A stretch of 64,000 nucleotides of DNA from an uncultured Eubacteriales bacterium (GCA_900550165.1 URQY01000005.1:1-64000), one strand, 5' to 3'. Positions 1-8,100 are shown, counted from the stretch's first letter. Program-made: numbers and translations. The notes: generated from the letters alone by a model not told the origin.

Positions 1-1057
1 TCTTCATATCGGGCAGTGCGTAATTTTCGGCAGTGACCGTGTACTGCTTGTCGCCATCGGTGGTATCGACATAGACGCTGATGGGCGTAGAGTCGGCGCA
101 GAAGCCCTCCGGAGCCTCGGTTTCCACGAAGCTCCACAGGCCCTTGGTGACATCGTTGACCTCGATGATGCCGCCGTTTGCCGTTACATCGCTGCCCACG
201 ATCTGACCGTCCCGATAAATCAGAAAGCGGGCACCATCTAAACCACGGGTGGTTCCTGCGGCAACCTTCTTCAGCGTAATATCGCCTGTACCGGCAGGGG
301 GGATTTCCGGTTCTCCCGGCTGCGCTTCAAGAGAGAGTTTTCTCGGCGCGTAATAGTTGAAAAAACTCTGGCGGCCCTTTACGCTGGACTTTGCCCATAC
401 TGCCCATTTTGCGGTGTTATCTTCAACAACCGTAGCAATGACGCCCTGTGCGGCGTACTCCTCGATCTGTTTCTGGAAGGCTGCGTCCTCCTTTGCTTTT
501 TCGGCCAACATCCAGTCAATATAGCTAAGATAGGTTTCGTAGGTATCCGCGTTGGCGTAGCCGCCGCCGTCAATATCTCCATCGCCCTCACCCTTGAAGG
601 TCTGGTGATCCCACACATAGGTCTGTGCTGCCATGAAGAGGCTGCCGGGAATATCTCCCTTGTAATCGACGATATAGGTCATCATCCACTTGAAATTTTC
701 AAGCTGTTGGGCATCCAGTTCTCCCAAGCCACTCTGCGCCAAGGCCGTTTTCAGAACGGTATCCGCATCGGCTCCGGTGGCAGAGGTATAGGTGTAGCTG
801 TTCAGGAAACTGGCGGTTCCCCAGCGATAACCATAACCACGATCCATGCAGTAGAGCATTTTCCCCGCTGCCATGGGCGGCTTATAGCTGTAGGGCGTTC
901 CATCGTGGAGCAGGCGTGTGGTCCAGTAGTTTGTGTTGTTGGTGGGCTTGATGCCGGTACCGGTGCTGGACGCTGCCAGTGCCGAGGTAGGCAGCAGACT
1001 CAGAACGGTCACCAGTACAAGCAATAATGATAAAAGTCTTGTTCGAATCTTTTTCAA
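1..1057 (-). CDS. Thioester-domain/Cna-B surface adhesin (3' end outside window)
   Basis: The reading frame starts at a TTG (1055-1057) 8 nt after an AGGAGG ribosome-binding site and stays open to the window edge, so the C-terminus (further repeats, anchor) is missing. Residues 1-29 form a signal peptide ending SALA-A. Cys70 (in MLYCMD) and Gln145 (in AAQTYVW) match the Cys and the TQ-x-x-W Gln of bacterial thioester adhesin domains, which form an internal Cys-Gln bond able to attack host surfaces. From about residue 255 a Cna-B/SpaA-type beta-sandwich follows (ITLKK ... LDGARFLIY ... VETEAPEGF). Likely a cell-surface or pilus-tip adhesin, with the sortase at 2618-3400 as a possible partner. 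The first residue of the Gln motif is Ala rather than Thr, so thioester formation is probable, not certain. Confidence 0.72.
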   Translation of the reverse strand, partial: MKKIRTRLLSLLLVLVTVLSLLPTSALAASSTGTGIKPTNNTNYWTTRLLHDGTPYSYKPPMAAGKMLYCMDRGYGYRWGTASFLNSYTYTSATGADADTVLKTALAQSGLGELDAQQLENFKWMMTYIVDYKGDIPGSLFMAAQTYVWDHQTFKGEGDGDIDGGGYANADTYETYLSYIDWMLAEKAKEDAAFQKQIEEYAAQGVIATVVEDNTAKWAVWAKSSVKGRQSFFNYYAPRKLSLEAQPGEPEIPPAGTGDITLKKVAAGTTRGLDGARFLIYRDGQIVGSDVTANGGIIEVNDVTKGLWSFVETEAPEGFCADSTPISVYVDTTDGDKQYTVTAENYALPDMK

Positions 1058-1085
1058 GGTCTTTTCCTCCTTTTTCGCAAAAGAT

Positions 1086-1113
1086 AAGCAGACCAAGTTT
1101 CCTCGGTCTGCTT
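1086..1113 (-). terminator. Hairpin between CAP protein and adhesin genes
   Basis: A 9-bp inverted repeat (AAGCAGACC / GGTCTGCTT) lies after the CAP gene on the minus strand and is followed only by a broken T-run. It is a weak terminator or attenuator candidate upstream of the adhesin. The rest of 1058-1176 shows nothing else I can name. Confidence 0.4.
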
Positions 1114-1176
1114 GGTTGTGTTATGAAATTGTTCATCGTAATTGGACTTCCGTTAATGTCAACTGATTATGCGAAG

Positions 1177-2268
1177 TCACCCTTTTGCTGCGGGCGCATC
1201 CACCCATGTGACATTGTAGCCGTCCAACAAGAAAAGCTGAACGCAATACCAGTAGGGCTCGTCCATGACGGTACCTTTTGAAACGCCAACGCCGATCTCA
1301 TGGTATCTCGTATTGAGCATATTTTTCAGATGTGCCGCGCTATTCTTCCACGCTTCAACTGCAAAGGACGGGAGCGAAGAATCTCGAATCTGCCATTCTC
1401 CGATCAAGTGAATATTTTCACCGATGTATTTGCAGTCCGTGACTGTCGTATACTTTCTCCCGTCCGGCCTTGTGTGAGAGTAGACACCGCTGGCCGCCAT
1501 CTCATCTGCCCGTACCTGCGCCGCCTGCATGAGCTTGTCGTTGACAGTCAGCGCGGCAACACCTTTTTCGCGGCGCAGAGCGTTGGTTCGGTCAATGATG
1601 TCCTGCTTGGCCGCAGCAGCATCGAAGGGCTCTGCTGTTTCCTGCACGGCGGCTGCGTCCGATGTTCCATTGACAGAGAGATTTGGCTGTGCAGTTTCGG
1701 ACAATTTCACGTCATAACCAAGCCTTGCCAACGTGTGGCAGATCAGCACCGCCATATTTCCGCGGGTAATCTCGGCGTCCGCAACAGTTTCTTCCGCAGC
1801 AAGTCCCAACTGAACGGCAGTCCGGCAGGCAGACTGATAATCCCATACAGCATCAACATCATTCAAGCACCGCAGCATCACCGTGCAGGCCGCCGCAGAA
1901 GTAACAGGGTCATTGGAGCCGTAGCGTCCATTGCCATACCCTGCAACCAGATTATTTGCGGCGCAGTAGCCCACATAGCTTTTTGCCCATTCCGGAACAT
2001 CCGTAAAGCTGCAAAGGCTGCGGTAAAAGGCGCTGTCCGTTTCAAATTGCTCGGGATCTGTGACAATTCGGGTGAGCAGCGCCGCCATCTGCGCCCGTGT
2101 CAACCCCTGCTCCAGCATCATGTCGCCAGACTCGTTGCCCAGCATAATGCCGGCTTCACTCAGATAGGCGGCAGCAGACTGCTGCGGACTTTTTTCGGCG
2201 GCAAAAGAAGTTACTGTTAAGGATAGTGCAGCAATTACAGCGAGGGAAATAACTCGGATCCGCTTCAA
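1177..2268 (-). CDS. SLH-repeat and CAP-domain secreted protein
   Basis: 363 aa, starting at TTG 2268 after AAAGGGG, 4 nt from the end of the upstream small gene. A signal peptide (about 1-23) is followed by S-layer-homology-like repeats (FTDVPEWAKSYVGYCAANN, then GNGRYG, about residues 85-140, with weaker copies on either side). These usually tie proteins to the cell-wall polymer. Residues about 222-345 are a CAP/SCP (PR-1-like) domain with NALRREKG, YSHTRPDG and GENI. CAP domains of Gram-positive bacteria are secreted proteins of mostly unknown activity. Its position in the element's surface-protein block suggests a role at the donor or host cell surface. Confidence 0.75.
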   Translation of the reverse strand: MKRIRVISLAVIAALSLTVTSFAAEKSPQQSAAAYLSEAGIMLGNESGDMMLEQGLTRAQMAALLTRIVTDPEQFETDSAFYRSLCSFTDVPEWAKSYVGYCAANNLVAGYGNGRYGSNDPVTSAAACTVMLRCLNDVDAVWDYQSACRTAVQLGLAAEETVADAEITRGNMAVLICHTLARLGYDVKLSETAQPNLSVNGTSDAAAVQETAEPFDAAAAKQDIIDRTNALRREKGVAALTVNDKLMQAAQVRADEMAASGVYSHTRPDGRKYTTVTDCKYIGENIHLIGEWQIRDSSLPSFAVEAWKNSAAHLKNMLNTRYHEIGVGVSKGTVMDEPYWYCVQLFLLDGYNVTWVDAPAAKG

Positions 2269-2272
2269 ATGA

Positions 2273-2470
2273 TCACGCCCCTTTCCGGTAAAAGACGGTG
2301 GTTACACTTGCGGTCATGCGTCGGGTAGCTTCGTCAAAGGTGCATTGATCAAACTCGCAAATGCCCATCCGTTCTGCCTGTTCCGCGACTTCCGCGGGAA
2401 GGTCAACAGTGATGTCCATTTTGACCCGTATTTCGTCATCTTTCCTATTTGGTCTGAAATTCTGTACCAA
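2273..2470 (-). CDS. Small uncharacterised element protein (65 aa)
   Basis: The chosen start is TTG 2470 because AAGGAAG lies 7 nt upstream; the internal ATG at 2419 has no visible ribosome-binding site. It has no signal peptide and no membrane segment. The middle reads MDITVDLPAEVAEQAERMG. I do not recognise the family. It is directly followed (4 nt) by the CAP-protein start, so the two are probably co-translated. Confidence 0.5.
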   Translation of the reverse strand: MVQNFRPNRKDDEIRVKMDITVDLPAEVAEQAERMGICEFDQCTFDEATRRMTASVTTVFYRKGA

Positions 2471-2511
2471 ACTGATACTTCCTTTTGATTAAGATTCTCC
2501 GGAGTGATTTG

Positions 2512-2540
2512 AGGATAATACAGAAGATTCAGGCTGTCAA
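2512..2540 (-). promoter_or_regulatory. Predicted sigma-A promoter for the surface-protein genes
   Basis: On the minus strand a TTGACA -35 (2535-2540) lies 17 nt from a weak TATCCT -10 (2512-2517). It would drive the 65-aa gene, the CAP protein and the adhesin. The rest of 2471-2617 is AT-rich and shows nothing else. Confidence 0.45.
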
Positions 2541-2617
2541 AGGTTTATTTTAAATCCTTACGCCGATAAAACGGAGACACAACATTTTTTGCACAATTCC
2601 ATCCGTTTTCCATCATT

Positions 2618-3400
2618 TTATTGAGTTATTTGCACTGCTTGAACGCAAATTCTTTTTTCAGGCTGATTGGCGAGGCAGGTGGTAAGCGTGATACGGTTGT
2701 CTGCTGTTGCCTGCAAGTAACTCCAATCGGAATTGGAGATGGTTTTTACCAGGATGACCTCATACGTGCGGGTTCCGTAGATCGTGGTATAGGTGATGGT
2801 ATCGCCGATTTCCAAATCCTTGATGCTGCCGATGGTGTACTTGGCGCCTCGGTTATGGCCGCACACGCCGATATTGCCGTCCCACGCTGAGGTGGAGTTG
2901 TAATGTCCCAGTCCCTTTTTCATGCTCTCGTTGGTTTCTCCTTCCCAGACCTTCATGTTGATGTCCAGAGAGGGAATTTTCAGGGTACCGATGCTGCCGT
3001 CCTTTCGCTCCATATCTTTGGCACTTGTATAAGCAGGCTCCTGATAGGACGGAATGACGGGTGTGACCGCTGGGATACCTACGCCACTATCCACACCGTA
3101 GATACCGGAAGCCGAACCGCCTACAGTCTGCTGTAGGCCGGGGAGTCGGAGCTTTTCCATGACGCCGGTTTGTGTGGTGCTGAGAACGCCGTAGGGAAGT
3201 TCGGGAATCTGATAATCCACAAGATTTTTGCTGCCGTAATGATACGCGGTACCGTAGGTGTCCTCATAAGAGGTCGAAGGGTAATAGTCGGTGTCCGCGG
3301 CTGTGTCAAAGGTATAGTCTGCGGCAAAAGCGTAAATAGAAAGGGATGCTGTTGCTGTCGCCGTCAATGCCATGCAGACCAGTTTCTGAAAGAGTTTCAT
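2618..3400 (-). CDS. Sortase (class D-like), exported
   Basis: 260 aa from ATG 3400, with GGAGG 9 nt upstream. An N-terminal signal-like segment (about 1-27) leads into a long Tyr/Thr/Pro-rich linker (about 28-130). The sortase beta-barrel follows: KIPSLDINMKVWEG, His182 in CGHNRG, Cys242 in TLTTC and Arg250 in EKRICV, which make the catalytic triad. Sortases cleave sorting signals and attach proteins to the cell wall or link pilins. The neighbouring adhesin and membrane-anchored protein suggest it serves the element's own surface proteins. The stop is 5 nt before no other element gene; the upstream gene ends at 3405. Confidence 0.88.
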   Translation of the reverse strand: MKLFQKLVCMALTATATASLSIYAFAADYTFDTAADTDYYPSTSYEDTYGTAYHYGSKNLVDYQIPELPYGVLSTTQTGVMEKLRLPGLQQTVGGSASGIYGVDSGVGIPAVTPVIPSYQEPAYTSAKDMERKDGSIGTLKIPSLDINMKVWEGETNESMKKGLGHYNSTSAWDGNIGVCGHNRGAKYTIGSIKDLEIGDTITYTTIYGTRTYEVILVKTISNSDWSYLQATADNRITLTTCLANQPEKRICVQAVQITQ

Positions 3401-3404
3401 GTTT

Positions 3405-4310
3405 TTACGCCTCCTGATCTTCTTCGTTTTCCTCTGTTTCATCCGCTTCACATTCTGCTTTCACTACGGCCTTTCGGCGGCATACAAGCAGCGTGCCGCC
3501 AACAGCGGCACAAATCAGAACGATTCCACCTAAGATCCAAGGAAAGTGATCCGCAAAAAACGCTCCGACCTGAGCGGCAGCCGCGCCCTTGTGGTTCGCT
3601 TCTGTCCCGATATAGGTCAGAACATAAGTAACACTTTCAACACCCTCGTGGGTCACATCGCCAACATACTCCGCTGTTGTAACATAGCCTGTAGCCGCCT
3701 GATAGGACGCTTTTGCAGAGTAGGTAGCAACAGCCTGATATTGAGAGGGCATCAGCGCCTCACCCACAAGATCGGTGCCGGTGACCTGCCACTCCACATT
3801 GGCAAGGCTCAGGGTTCTGCCGTTCTTGATGGTTGTCGCGGGGACATAGGACATATCGTTGCGGTCAAGCTGCCCGATGGTTTTGGTTTCCGTCACTGTG
3901 TAGTTTTTCGTAGCATAGCCGGCGGCTACGGTATTGAGACTGGTGTGATCCAATGCGAGGGTACCCTGAAATCTGCCGTCATCATATTCGATGGTGGGCT
4001 TAAGCTGCTCGAGGATCAGAGCAAGGTCATCTTTCGTTGTTTCAACGGTGATAACCTCGGTATGAATCCGCTTTTCTTCCACGGGATTCTCACTTTTTAC
4101 AATGTCCGCAAAGGTGTAGAGATACCCTTCCAGCTCAAAGGGCTCCTCAATTAGTGCCGCAGGGTCCTGCTCCGGGGATACTGTAAAGGTTTTGATCGCT
4201 TGCTGACTGCCGTTGAGGTTTTGAACCACTGTGTCCGTAGGCACCTCCAACGCAAAGGCGTTGGAGGTAAGAACCAGCATCAGCAGCACGCAGGATATTA
4301 CTCTTTTCAT
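3405..4310 (-). CDS. Membrane-anchored extracellular protein of the element
   Basis: 301 aa with a signal peptide (about 1-20, ending NAFA-L). A Thr/Val-rich extracellular region carries repeated beta-type stretches, and one membrane helix lies near residues 255-280 (WILGGIVLICAAVGGTLLV). The tail is short: basic, then strongly acidic. The layout (signal peptide, ectodomain, single helix, charged cytoplasmic tail) matches anchored proteins found beside sortases in Firmicutes integrative elements. I see no LPxTG motif. It lies 5 nt upstream of the sortase gene, so the two are one operon. Function unknown. Confidence 0.6.
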   Translation of the reverse strand: MKRVISCVLLMLVLTSNAFALEVPTDTVVQNLNGSQQAIKTFTVSPEQDPAALIEEPFELEGYLYTFADIVKSENPVEEKRIHTEVITVETTKDDLALILEQLKPTIEYDDGRFQGTLALDHTSLNTVAAGYATKNYTVTETKTIGQLDRNDMSYVPATTIKNGRTLSLANVEWQVTGTDLVGEALMPSQYQAVATYSAKASYQAATGYVTTAEYVGDVTHEGVESVTYVLTYIGTEANHKGAAAAQVGAFFADHFPWILGGIVLICAAVGGTLLVCRRKAVVKAECEADETEENEEDQEA

Positions 4311-4329
4311 GTTTGGGAGAGCCTCCTTC

Positions 4330-4395
4330 TCAAATAATTTTTGTGATGCGCATTCCTGCCATACGGTCAGGCGGTATGCCGGATACCTGCTTCAT
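4330..4395 (-). CDS. 21-codon ORF in the antitoxin position
   Basis: ATG 4395 overlaps the toxin stop in an ATGA pair and has AAGGAGG 10 nt upstream, both signs of real translational coupling. The reading frame ends after 21 codons (begins MKQVSGIPP). In homologous loci an XRE antitoxin normally follows a Gp49/HigB-like toxin at this point. This may be the 5' stub of a lost antitoxin, or simply a tiny peptide. Confidence 0.4.
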   Translation of the reverse strand: MKQVSGIPPDRMAGMRITKII

Positions 4396-4787
4396 GACGC
4401 TTTCTCCTCCTTGATCTTGTATTCTACCGCGCGCTCCGGATGTTCCCGCAGCGCGTCAAGTATTCTGATAGACTGCTCCAGCGCCTGCATTGTATCCCGC
4501 TTCTGACGCTTCACAAAGCCATGCAAAAGCAGAACATCTCCATTGGGAAGCGTGCAGAAAATGATGCGTATGAGCACTTTGCTCTTCACCCGCAGCTCCC
4601 AGAGATCCCGATAGCGCTCGATTGAAAATCGCTTGAAATGCGGTTCTTTCATTTCCGGCTTTTCAAGCTGGGTCAGGAAATACAGCCGCAGGAGGATTTT
4701 TTCCCGCAGCCGCGGATCAAGCCCATCAATAAAATCGGCGAGCGGAGCGGACTTGCTTGTTGGCTGATAGATCAGGATTCCCTTCAT
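4392..4787 (-). CDS. RelE/HigB-like toxin (phage Gp49-like family)
   Basis: 131 aa. The core FSIERYRDLWELRVKSKVLIRIIF, followed by LPNGDVLLLHGFVKRQKR, is the signature of phage-derived Gp49-like HigB/RelE proteins, which cut mRNA at the ribosome. Its start overlaps the end of the upstream 138-aa gene. Normally an HTH antitoxin gene follows; here only a 21-codon ORF does, and the next real gene is a surface protein. It may be inactive, or neutralised by an antitoxin encoded elsewhere. Confidence 0.75.
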   Translation of the reverse strand: MKGILIYQPTSKSAPLADFIDGLDPRLREKILLRLYFLTQLEKPEMKEPHFKRFSIERYRDLWELRVKSKVLIRIIFCTLPNGDVLLLHGFVKRQKRDTMQALEQSIRILDALREHPERAVEYKIKEEKAS

Positions 4788-5200
4788 GGCTCCGTCACCT
4801 CCATTGCCTTGCTCAGCTTCTTCAGATGGCAGATAAAACGCTCTGCAAAGTCCCCGGCAAGCTCCGAATCACCGCTGATCCACCAAATTGGATTGGGAAG
4901 CGGCTGAGAGAGCGCGTCGTATTGCAGGCAGATCAGCAGAAACTTTTGCCGTGGTTCGGCCTGCTCCGCAGCTTCATATAGTCTCCGAAGGATCTCTGTG
5001 ATCTCACAAGAATTCTGGCAAGTGTCGCACAAGTCATCAAACAATAAGCCGGAATAGGCGCGGCTCAAGGCGCCCAATGTGGCTTCGTCCACACTTCCAT
5101 CTATCCTCAGAAGGCCCATACGGTGCAAACGGGCCTTCGCCCCATCGTCAAACGGATTTTGCGGTCGTGTTTTGTGGAACTGTATATTCATTTTTTTCAT
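4784..5200 (-). CDS. Uncharacterised element protein (138 aa)
   Basis: The start is ATG 5200 with GAGGT 6 nt upstream. There are no membrane segments or signal peptide. It has several Cys (CDTCQNSC) and a W-rich stretch (IWWISGDSEL). It overlaps the toxin start by 4 nt, so it is cotranscribed with the toxin. I do not recognise the family. Being upstream of the toxin, it could supply the neutralising function, but nothing in its sequence shows that. Confidence 0.55.
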   Translation of the reverse strand: MKKMNIQFHKTRPQNPFDDGAKARLHRMGLLRIDGSVDEATLGALSRAYSGLLFDDLCDTCQNSCEITEILRRLYEAAEQAEPRQKFLLICLQYDALSQPLPNPIWWISGDSELAGDFAERFICHLKKLSKAMEVTEP

Positions 5201-5221
5201 CTTTGTACCTCACAATGGGAT

Positions 5222-5256
5222 AGAAAAAGGCCCGGCACCTTGCGGTGTCGAGCCTT
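5222..5256 (-). terminator. Rho-independent terminator after the BRO-N gene
   Basis: On the minus strand a GC-rich hairpin (arms GGCTCGACACC and GGTGCCGGGCC, loop GCAA) is followed by TTTTTC. It separates the partition/regulatory operon (5272-8884) from the toxin and surface genes. Confidence 0.75.
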
Positions 5257-5271
5257 CTGGCATAAGTCTTA

Positions 5272-6156
5272 TTATTCTTTGTCATCTGCTTCGGCTTGCG
5301 CCGGTAGCGCGGCGGCTTCTTCGATCATGCCCACAACCAAGGTGTTCATCTGCGCGGCGTTCTGCGCAGTAATAACCGGAGCGCCGGTGCGCTCCTCAAG
5401 AGCCTTTCGTGCTACACCGGCAACCTCACCGCCCTGTCGGGCAACCTCCATACTGCCGAAAAATCCTTCCGGCTTGGAGGCTTTGGAAATATCACGGGTG
5501 GACGCCTCGGCCAGCATAGTCAAGACCAATTCGGTATCGCTCATGTTGTCCCGCAGGTTTTCCTTTTTCAGCCCCTTGAGATTCTTGTACTGCCGCGTGG
5601 TCATGCCGGACCACGTGCGGGGGATCTCATCGGTCAGAATCGCAAATTCACGCCCCTTTTCCACACCGCGTTTCTGCCACTCATCGGTAAGCTCATTTCG
5701 GATGCGGATAGAGAGCAGCCTTTGATGTACCCAATCAGGATCATAGCCCTTTTTCAGATAGGTTTCCAATGCGCGGTCGATGGCCTGCTCCGGATCAATG
5801 GTCTCCTCAATGCGTTCCCTGCCGACCTCTGCCAGCCAACGTTTCACCGGTTCCGCACGGGGGGATGGGATAGACTGAATAATGCGGAGAAGCTGCTCGG
5901 TTGTGGCAGCGTCGGTCTTATAGTTCTTTCCATCCGACGATTTCATTTTCAGTTGTACGATATTTTCGTACAACTGAGTTGCCCCCTCGGACTTCAACTT
6001 GCGCTTCAAGTCACTCCAATATCTGCGAGGGTTTTCACTTCCAGTCAGTACATGGATTACATCGACAACAGAGAAGTACCACTCCTCTTGTTCTTCATTC
6101 CAAGCCGTGCGAATGGGTTGATTTTCAAAAAGCTGATTTTTATTCTGTTCGCTCAT
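5272..6156 (-). CDS. BRO-N (phage antirepressor-like) domain protein
   Basis: 294 aa from ATG 6156 (AAAGGAT upstream). The N-terminus (about 10-115) is a BRO-N domain: IRTAWNEEQEEWYFSVVDV ... LTGSENPRRYWSDLKRKL ... QLKMKSSDGKNY. BRO-N domains occur in phage antirepressors and mobile-element DNA-binding proteins. The middle (RRWLAEVGRER..., KGYDPDWVHQRLLSIRIRNE) is the region shared by BRO-N proteins of Firmicutes conjugative elements. It lies 38 nt downstream of parB in the same operon, which suggests a regulatory role in element maintenance. Confidence 0.75.
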   Translation of the reverse strand: MSEQNKNQLFENQPIRTAWNEEQEEWYFSVVDVIHVLTGSENPRRYWSDLKRKLKSEGATQLYENIVQLKMKSSDGKNYKTDAATTEQLLRIIQSIPSPRAEPVKRWLAEVGRERIEETIDPEQAIDRALETYLKKGYDPDWVHQRLLSIRIRNELTDEWQKRGVEKGREFAILTDEIPRTWSGMTTRQYKNLKGLKKENLRDNMSDTELVLTMLAEASTRDISKASKPEGFFGSMEVARQGGEVAGVARKALEERTGAPVITAQNAAQMNTLVVGMIEEAAALPAQAEADDKE

Positions 6157-6194
6157 AGCGTTGCTATCCTTTCTCTTTCTTTTTCGATTATACA

Positions 6195-7280
6195 TCAGCC
6201 AATTCGCTGCCGCAAGAACTCCAGAAACAGCTCTTCTAAATCTTCATCGCCGTTCAGTTTGTCCAGATAAGGTGCAAATTTCCTACGGTCAAAGGCGATT
6301 TTCTTAGGTGGTGCAGCGCGACGCATTTCCTCGTCTGCCCGTGCCTGCCGCCAAGCCTCATACAGGGCTTGGCACTCCGCAGACGGCGGCGGACAGATAT
6401 GGACGATCTTCTGCATAGCAGCCTTATTGAGTGTGTATCCCTCAATGGTGCACATTTCTACAAATGCCCTTTGAGAGTCTGCACCATAATCGGCAATGAG
6501 TTCCGCACAGGCAATCGGCAGCTTGCGTGGACTGTTCTCCAAAATATCAGCAAGAGGCGGAATCAGTGTTGCCAGCTTGATGGCCTTGCGGATCTCATAC
6601 TCCGTCACACCGAAGAAATCTGCAACGATCTTTCGGGCGTTGTACCTTTGGCGATTCTCGCCAAAGGTCCCGCCGTCGCTATCTCCATCTAACTTTTGGC
6701 GAGAATCGCCAGAAGTTGAGTTGCCTGAAGATTCCTTCAACCTTTGGCGATTTTCGCCAAAGGTTGGATAGGCTACATTTCGTTGCCCATTTCTGTTGCT
6801 CTCTATAAGCAACGCTCGATACGCTTTGCCCCGTTCAATGATGGTGAGATCCTGCCGCCGCAGGAGATTGGTGGCAACCGCAATGGAAATTGCTCTCGCG
6901 TCATCGGCCTCCACAACCTCCGCAGGAATTGTTGATTGTCCGGTCAGTCGCCACGCTTCAGTACGATTGTGTCCGGCAAGAATCTCATACTGCTCACTAT
7001 TTGGAACTGGGCGAACGATAATGCGCTCATAGATGCCCTGCTCGGCAAGCTGCTGAGAGAATGCGCGGAGTTTTTCGGGCGGGTAGGGACGAAATCCAAT
7101 GTCTGCCGTGCGAAAAGGGCAAAGGCTTTTGATCGGCAATTCGCAAAAGCGGGGAGCTGCCACATCTGCCTTTGCTTGAAACATGGTTTCATAAGCCTCA
7201 TTGCCTACTTCCAACTCTGATGCTTGCTGCGCTGCACTCATGCGCCGCTTTAACAGGTCATCCATGCTTTTCTTAACCAA
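6195..7280 (-). CDS. parB: ParB-family partition protein with internal 16-residue repeats
   Basis: 361 aa if started at TTG 7280, which has GGAGGTG 7 nt upstream and overlaps the parA stop; the first ATG (7265) has no ribosome-binding site. ParB N-terminal domain: LPIKSLCPFRTADIGFRPY, then EILAGHNRTEAWRL and VEADDARAISIAVATNLLRR. A helix-turn-helix follows (NARKIVADFFGVTEYEIRKAI). Between them are three tandem 16-residue units beginning TFGENRQRL / TSGDSRQKL / TFGENRQRY. The DNA coding these units holds three palindromes exactly 48 bp apart (see separate entry). ParB binds parS sites and works with ParA to segregate DNA, here probably the excised or replicating form of the element. Confidence 0.85.
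   Translation of the reverse strand: MVKKSMDDLLKRRMSAAQQASELEVGNEAYETMFQAKADVAAPRFCELPIKSLCPFRTADIGFRPYPPEKLRAFSQQLAEQGIYERIIVRPVPNSEQYEILAGHNRTEAWRLTGQSTIPAEVVEADDARAISIAVATNLLRRQDLTIIERGKAYRALLIESNRNGQRNVAYPTFGENRQRLKESSGNSTSGDSRQKLDGDSDGGTFGENRQRYNARKIVADFFGVTEYEIRKAIKLATLIPPLADILENSPRKLPIACAELIADYGADSQRAFVEMCTIEGYTLNKAAMQKIVHICPPPSAECQALYEAWRQARADEEMRRAAPPKKIAFDRRKFAPYLDKLNGDEDLEELFLEFLRQRIG
6644..6765. repeat. Three palindromes at 48-bp spacing inside parB
   Basis: Copies lie at 6644-6668, 6691-6717 and 6739-6765. Copies 1 and 3 have arms ACCTTTGGCGA and TCGCCAAAGGT. Copy 2 differs in both arms together (AACTTTTGGCGA against TCGCCAGAAGTT), so it stays nearly palindromic. Centres are 6656, 6704 and 6752, i.e. 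48 bp or 16 codons apart. Candidate centromere (parS-like) or operator sites bound by ParB, or a coding repeat that happens to be palindromic. Confidence 0.7.
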
Positions 7281-8100
7281 GCCGCAGCACCTCCTGAGCA
7301 AGAGAGCGATAGGAGTCAGCAGCAGGATTCTTAGGTGCATAATCCAGAATGCTCATGCCTGCTGCCGGGCACTCCGCAACCTTGATCGTCTGCTCAATGG
7401 GGCGGTCAAATACATGAATGCTGTCACCGTAGATCTCTCCCACGCTGGAGCGAACGCTTTGGCAGAGCTGCGGGCGGGACTGATACATAGTCAGGAGAAT
7501 GCCCGCAATCTTCAAATCGGGGTTGAATCGATTCTGTACATTGCGCACCATTTCTAAAACATCGGGAATCCCTTCACTTGCAAGGAAGTGCGCCTGCACC
7601 GGAATGATGCAGTAATCCGCAGCAGCCAGAGCATTAACGGTCAATAGTTCATGCTTCAGTCCACAGTCGATGATGATGTAATCATACAGTCCACACAGGG
7701 ATGCCAACAGCTTGTCCAGCACCTTCTCGCAAGGGTTATCTGAGATGCCAGATGCGTTATACTGTGAAAGCTGCATGACCTGCAAGCGGGCTGCAGCGTC
7801 CGCTAACCGCTTGTTGGCAGGGATCAGGTCAAGGCCGCTGCTGGTATGTAGTACAGCACGATCGAGGTGGAGCTCCAGATCCTCCGGAGAGTCAATTTGG
7901 ACAAGCAGCAGCTTTGCCAGCGTATTCTTCTGTTCCCCCGGCGTATAGCCGAGGGCTGCGGTGAGATTGCCCTGGGGGTCATTGTCGATCAGCAGGACCT
8001 TTCTATCTTCGGCTGCGAGGGCGGATGCGAGATTCAAGGCGGTAGTTGTCTTGCCAACGCCGCCCTTTTGGTTAGTGATTGCGATAGTATGCATACTCAT
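7273..8100 (-). CDS. parA: ParA-family ATPase
   Basis: 275 aa from ATG 8100 (GAGGAGAG upstream). Deviant Walker A KGGVGKTTTALNLA, Walker A' VLLIDNDPQGN and Walker B YDYIIIDCG identify a Soj/ParA ATPase that moves ParB-DNA complexes on the nucleoid. It overlaps the upstream HTH gene by 4 nt and its stop overlaps the parB start. A plasmid-style partition pair inside an integrated element suggests that the element has an extrachromosomal, segregated stage. Confidence 0.92.
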   Translation of the reverse strand: MSMHTIAITNQKGGVGKTTTALNLASALAAEDRKVLLIDNDPQGNLTAALGYTPGEQKNTLAKLLLVQIDSPEDLELHLDRAVLHTSSGLDLIPANKRLADAAARLQVMQLSQYNASGISDNPCEKVLDKLLASLCGLYDYIIIDCGLKHELLTVNALAAADYCIIPVQAHFLASEGIPDVLEMVRNVQNRFNPDLKIAGILLTMYQSRPQLCQSVRSSVGEIYGDSIHVFDRPIEQTIKVAECPAAGMSILDYAPKNPAADSYRSLAQEVLRLG

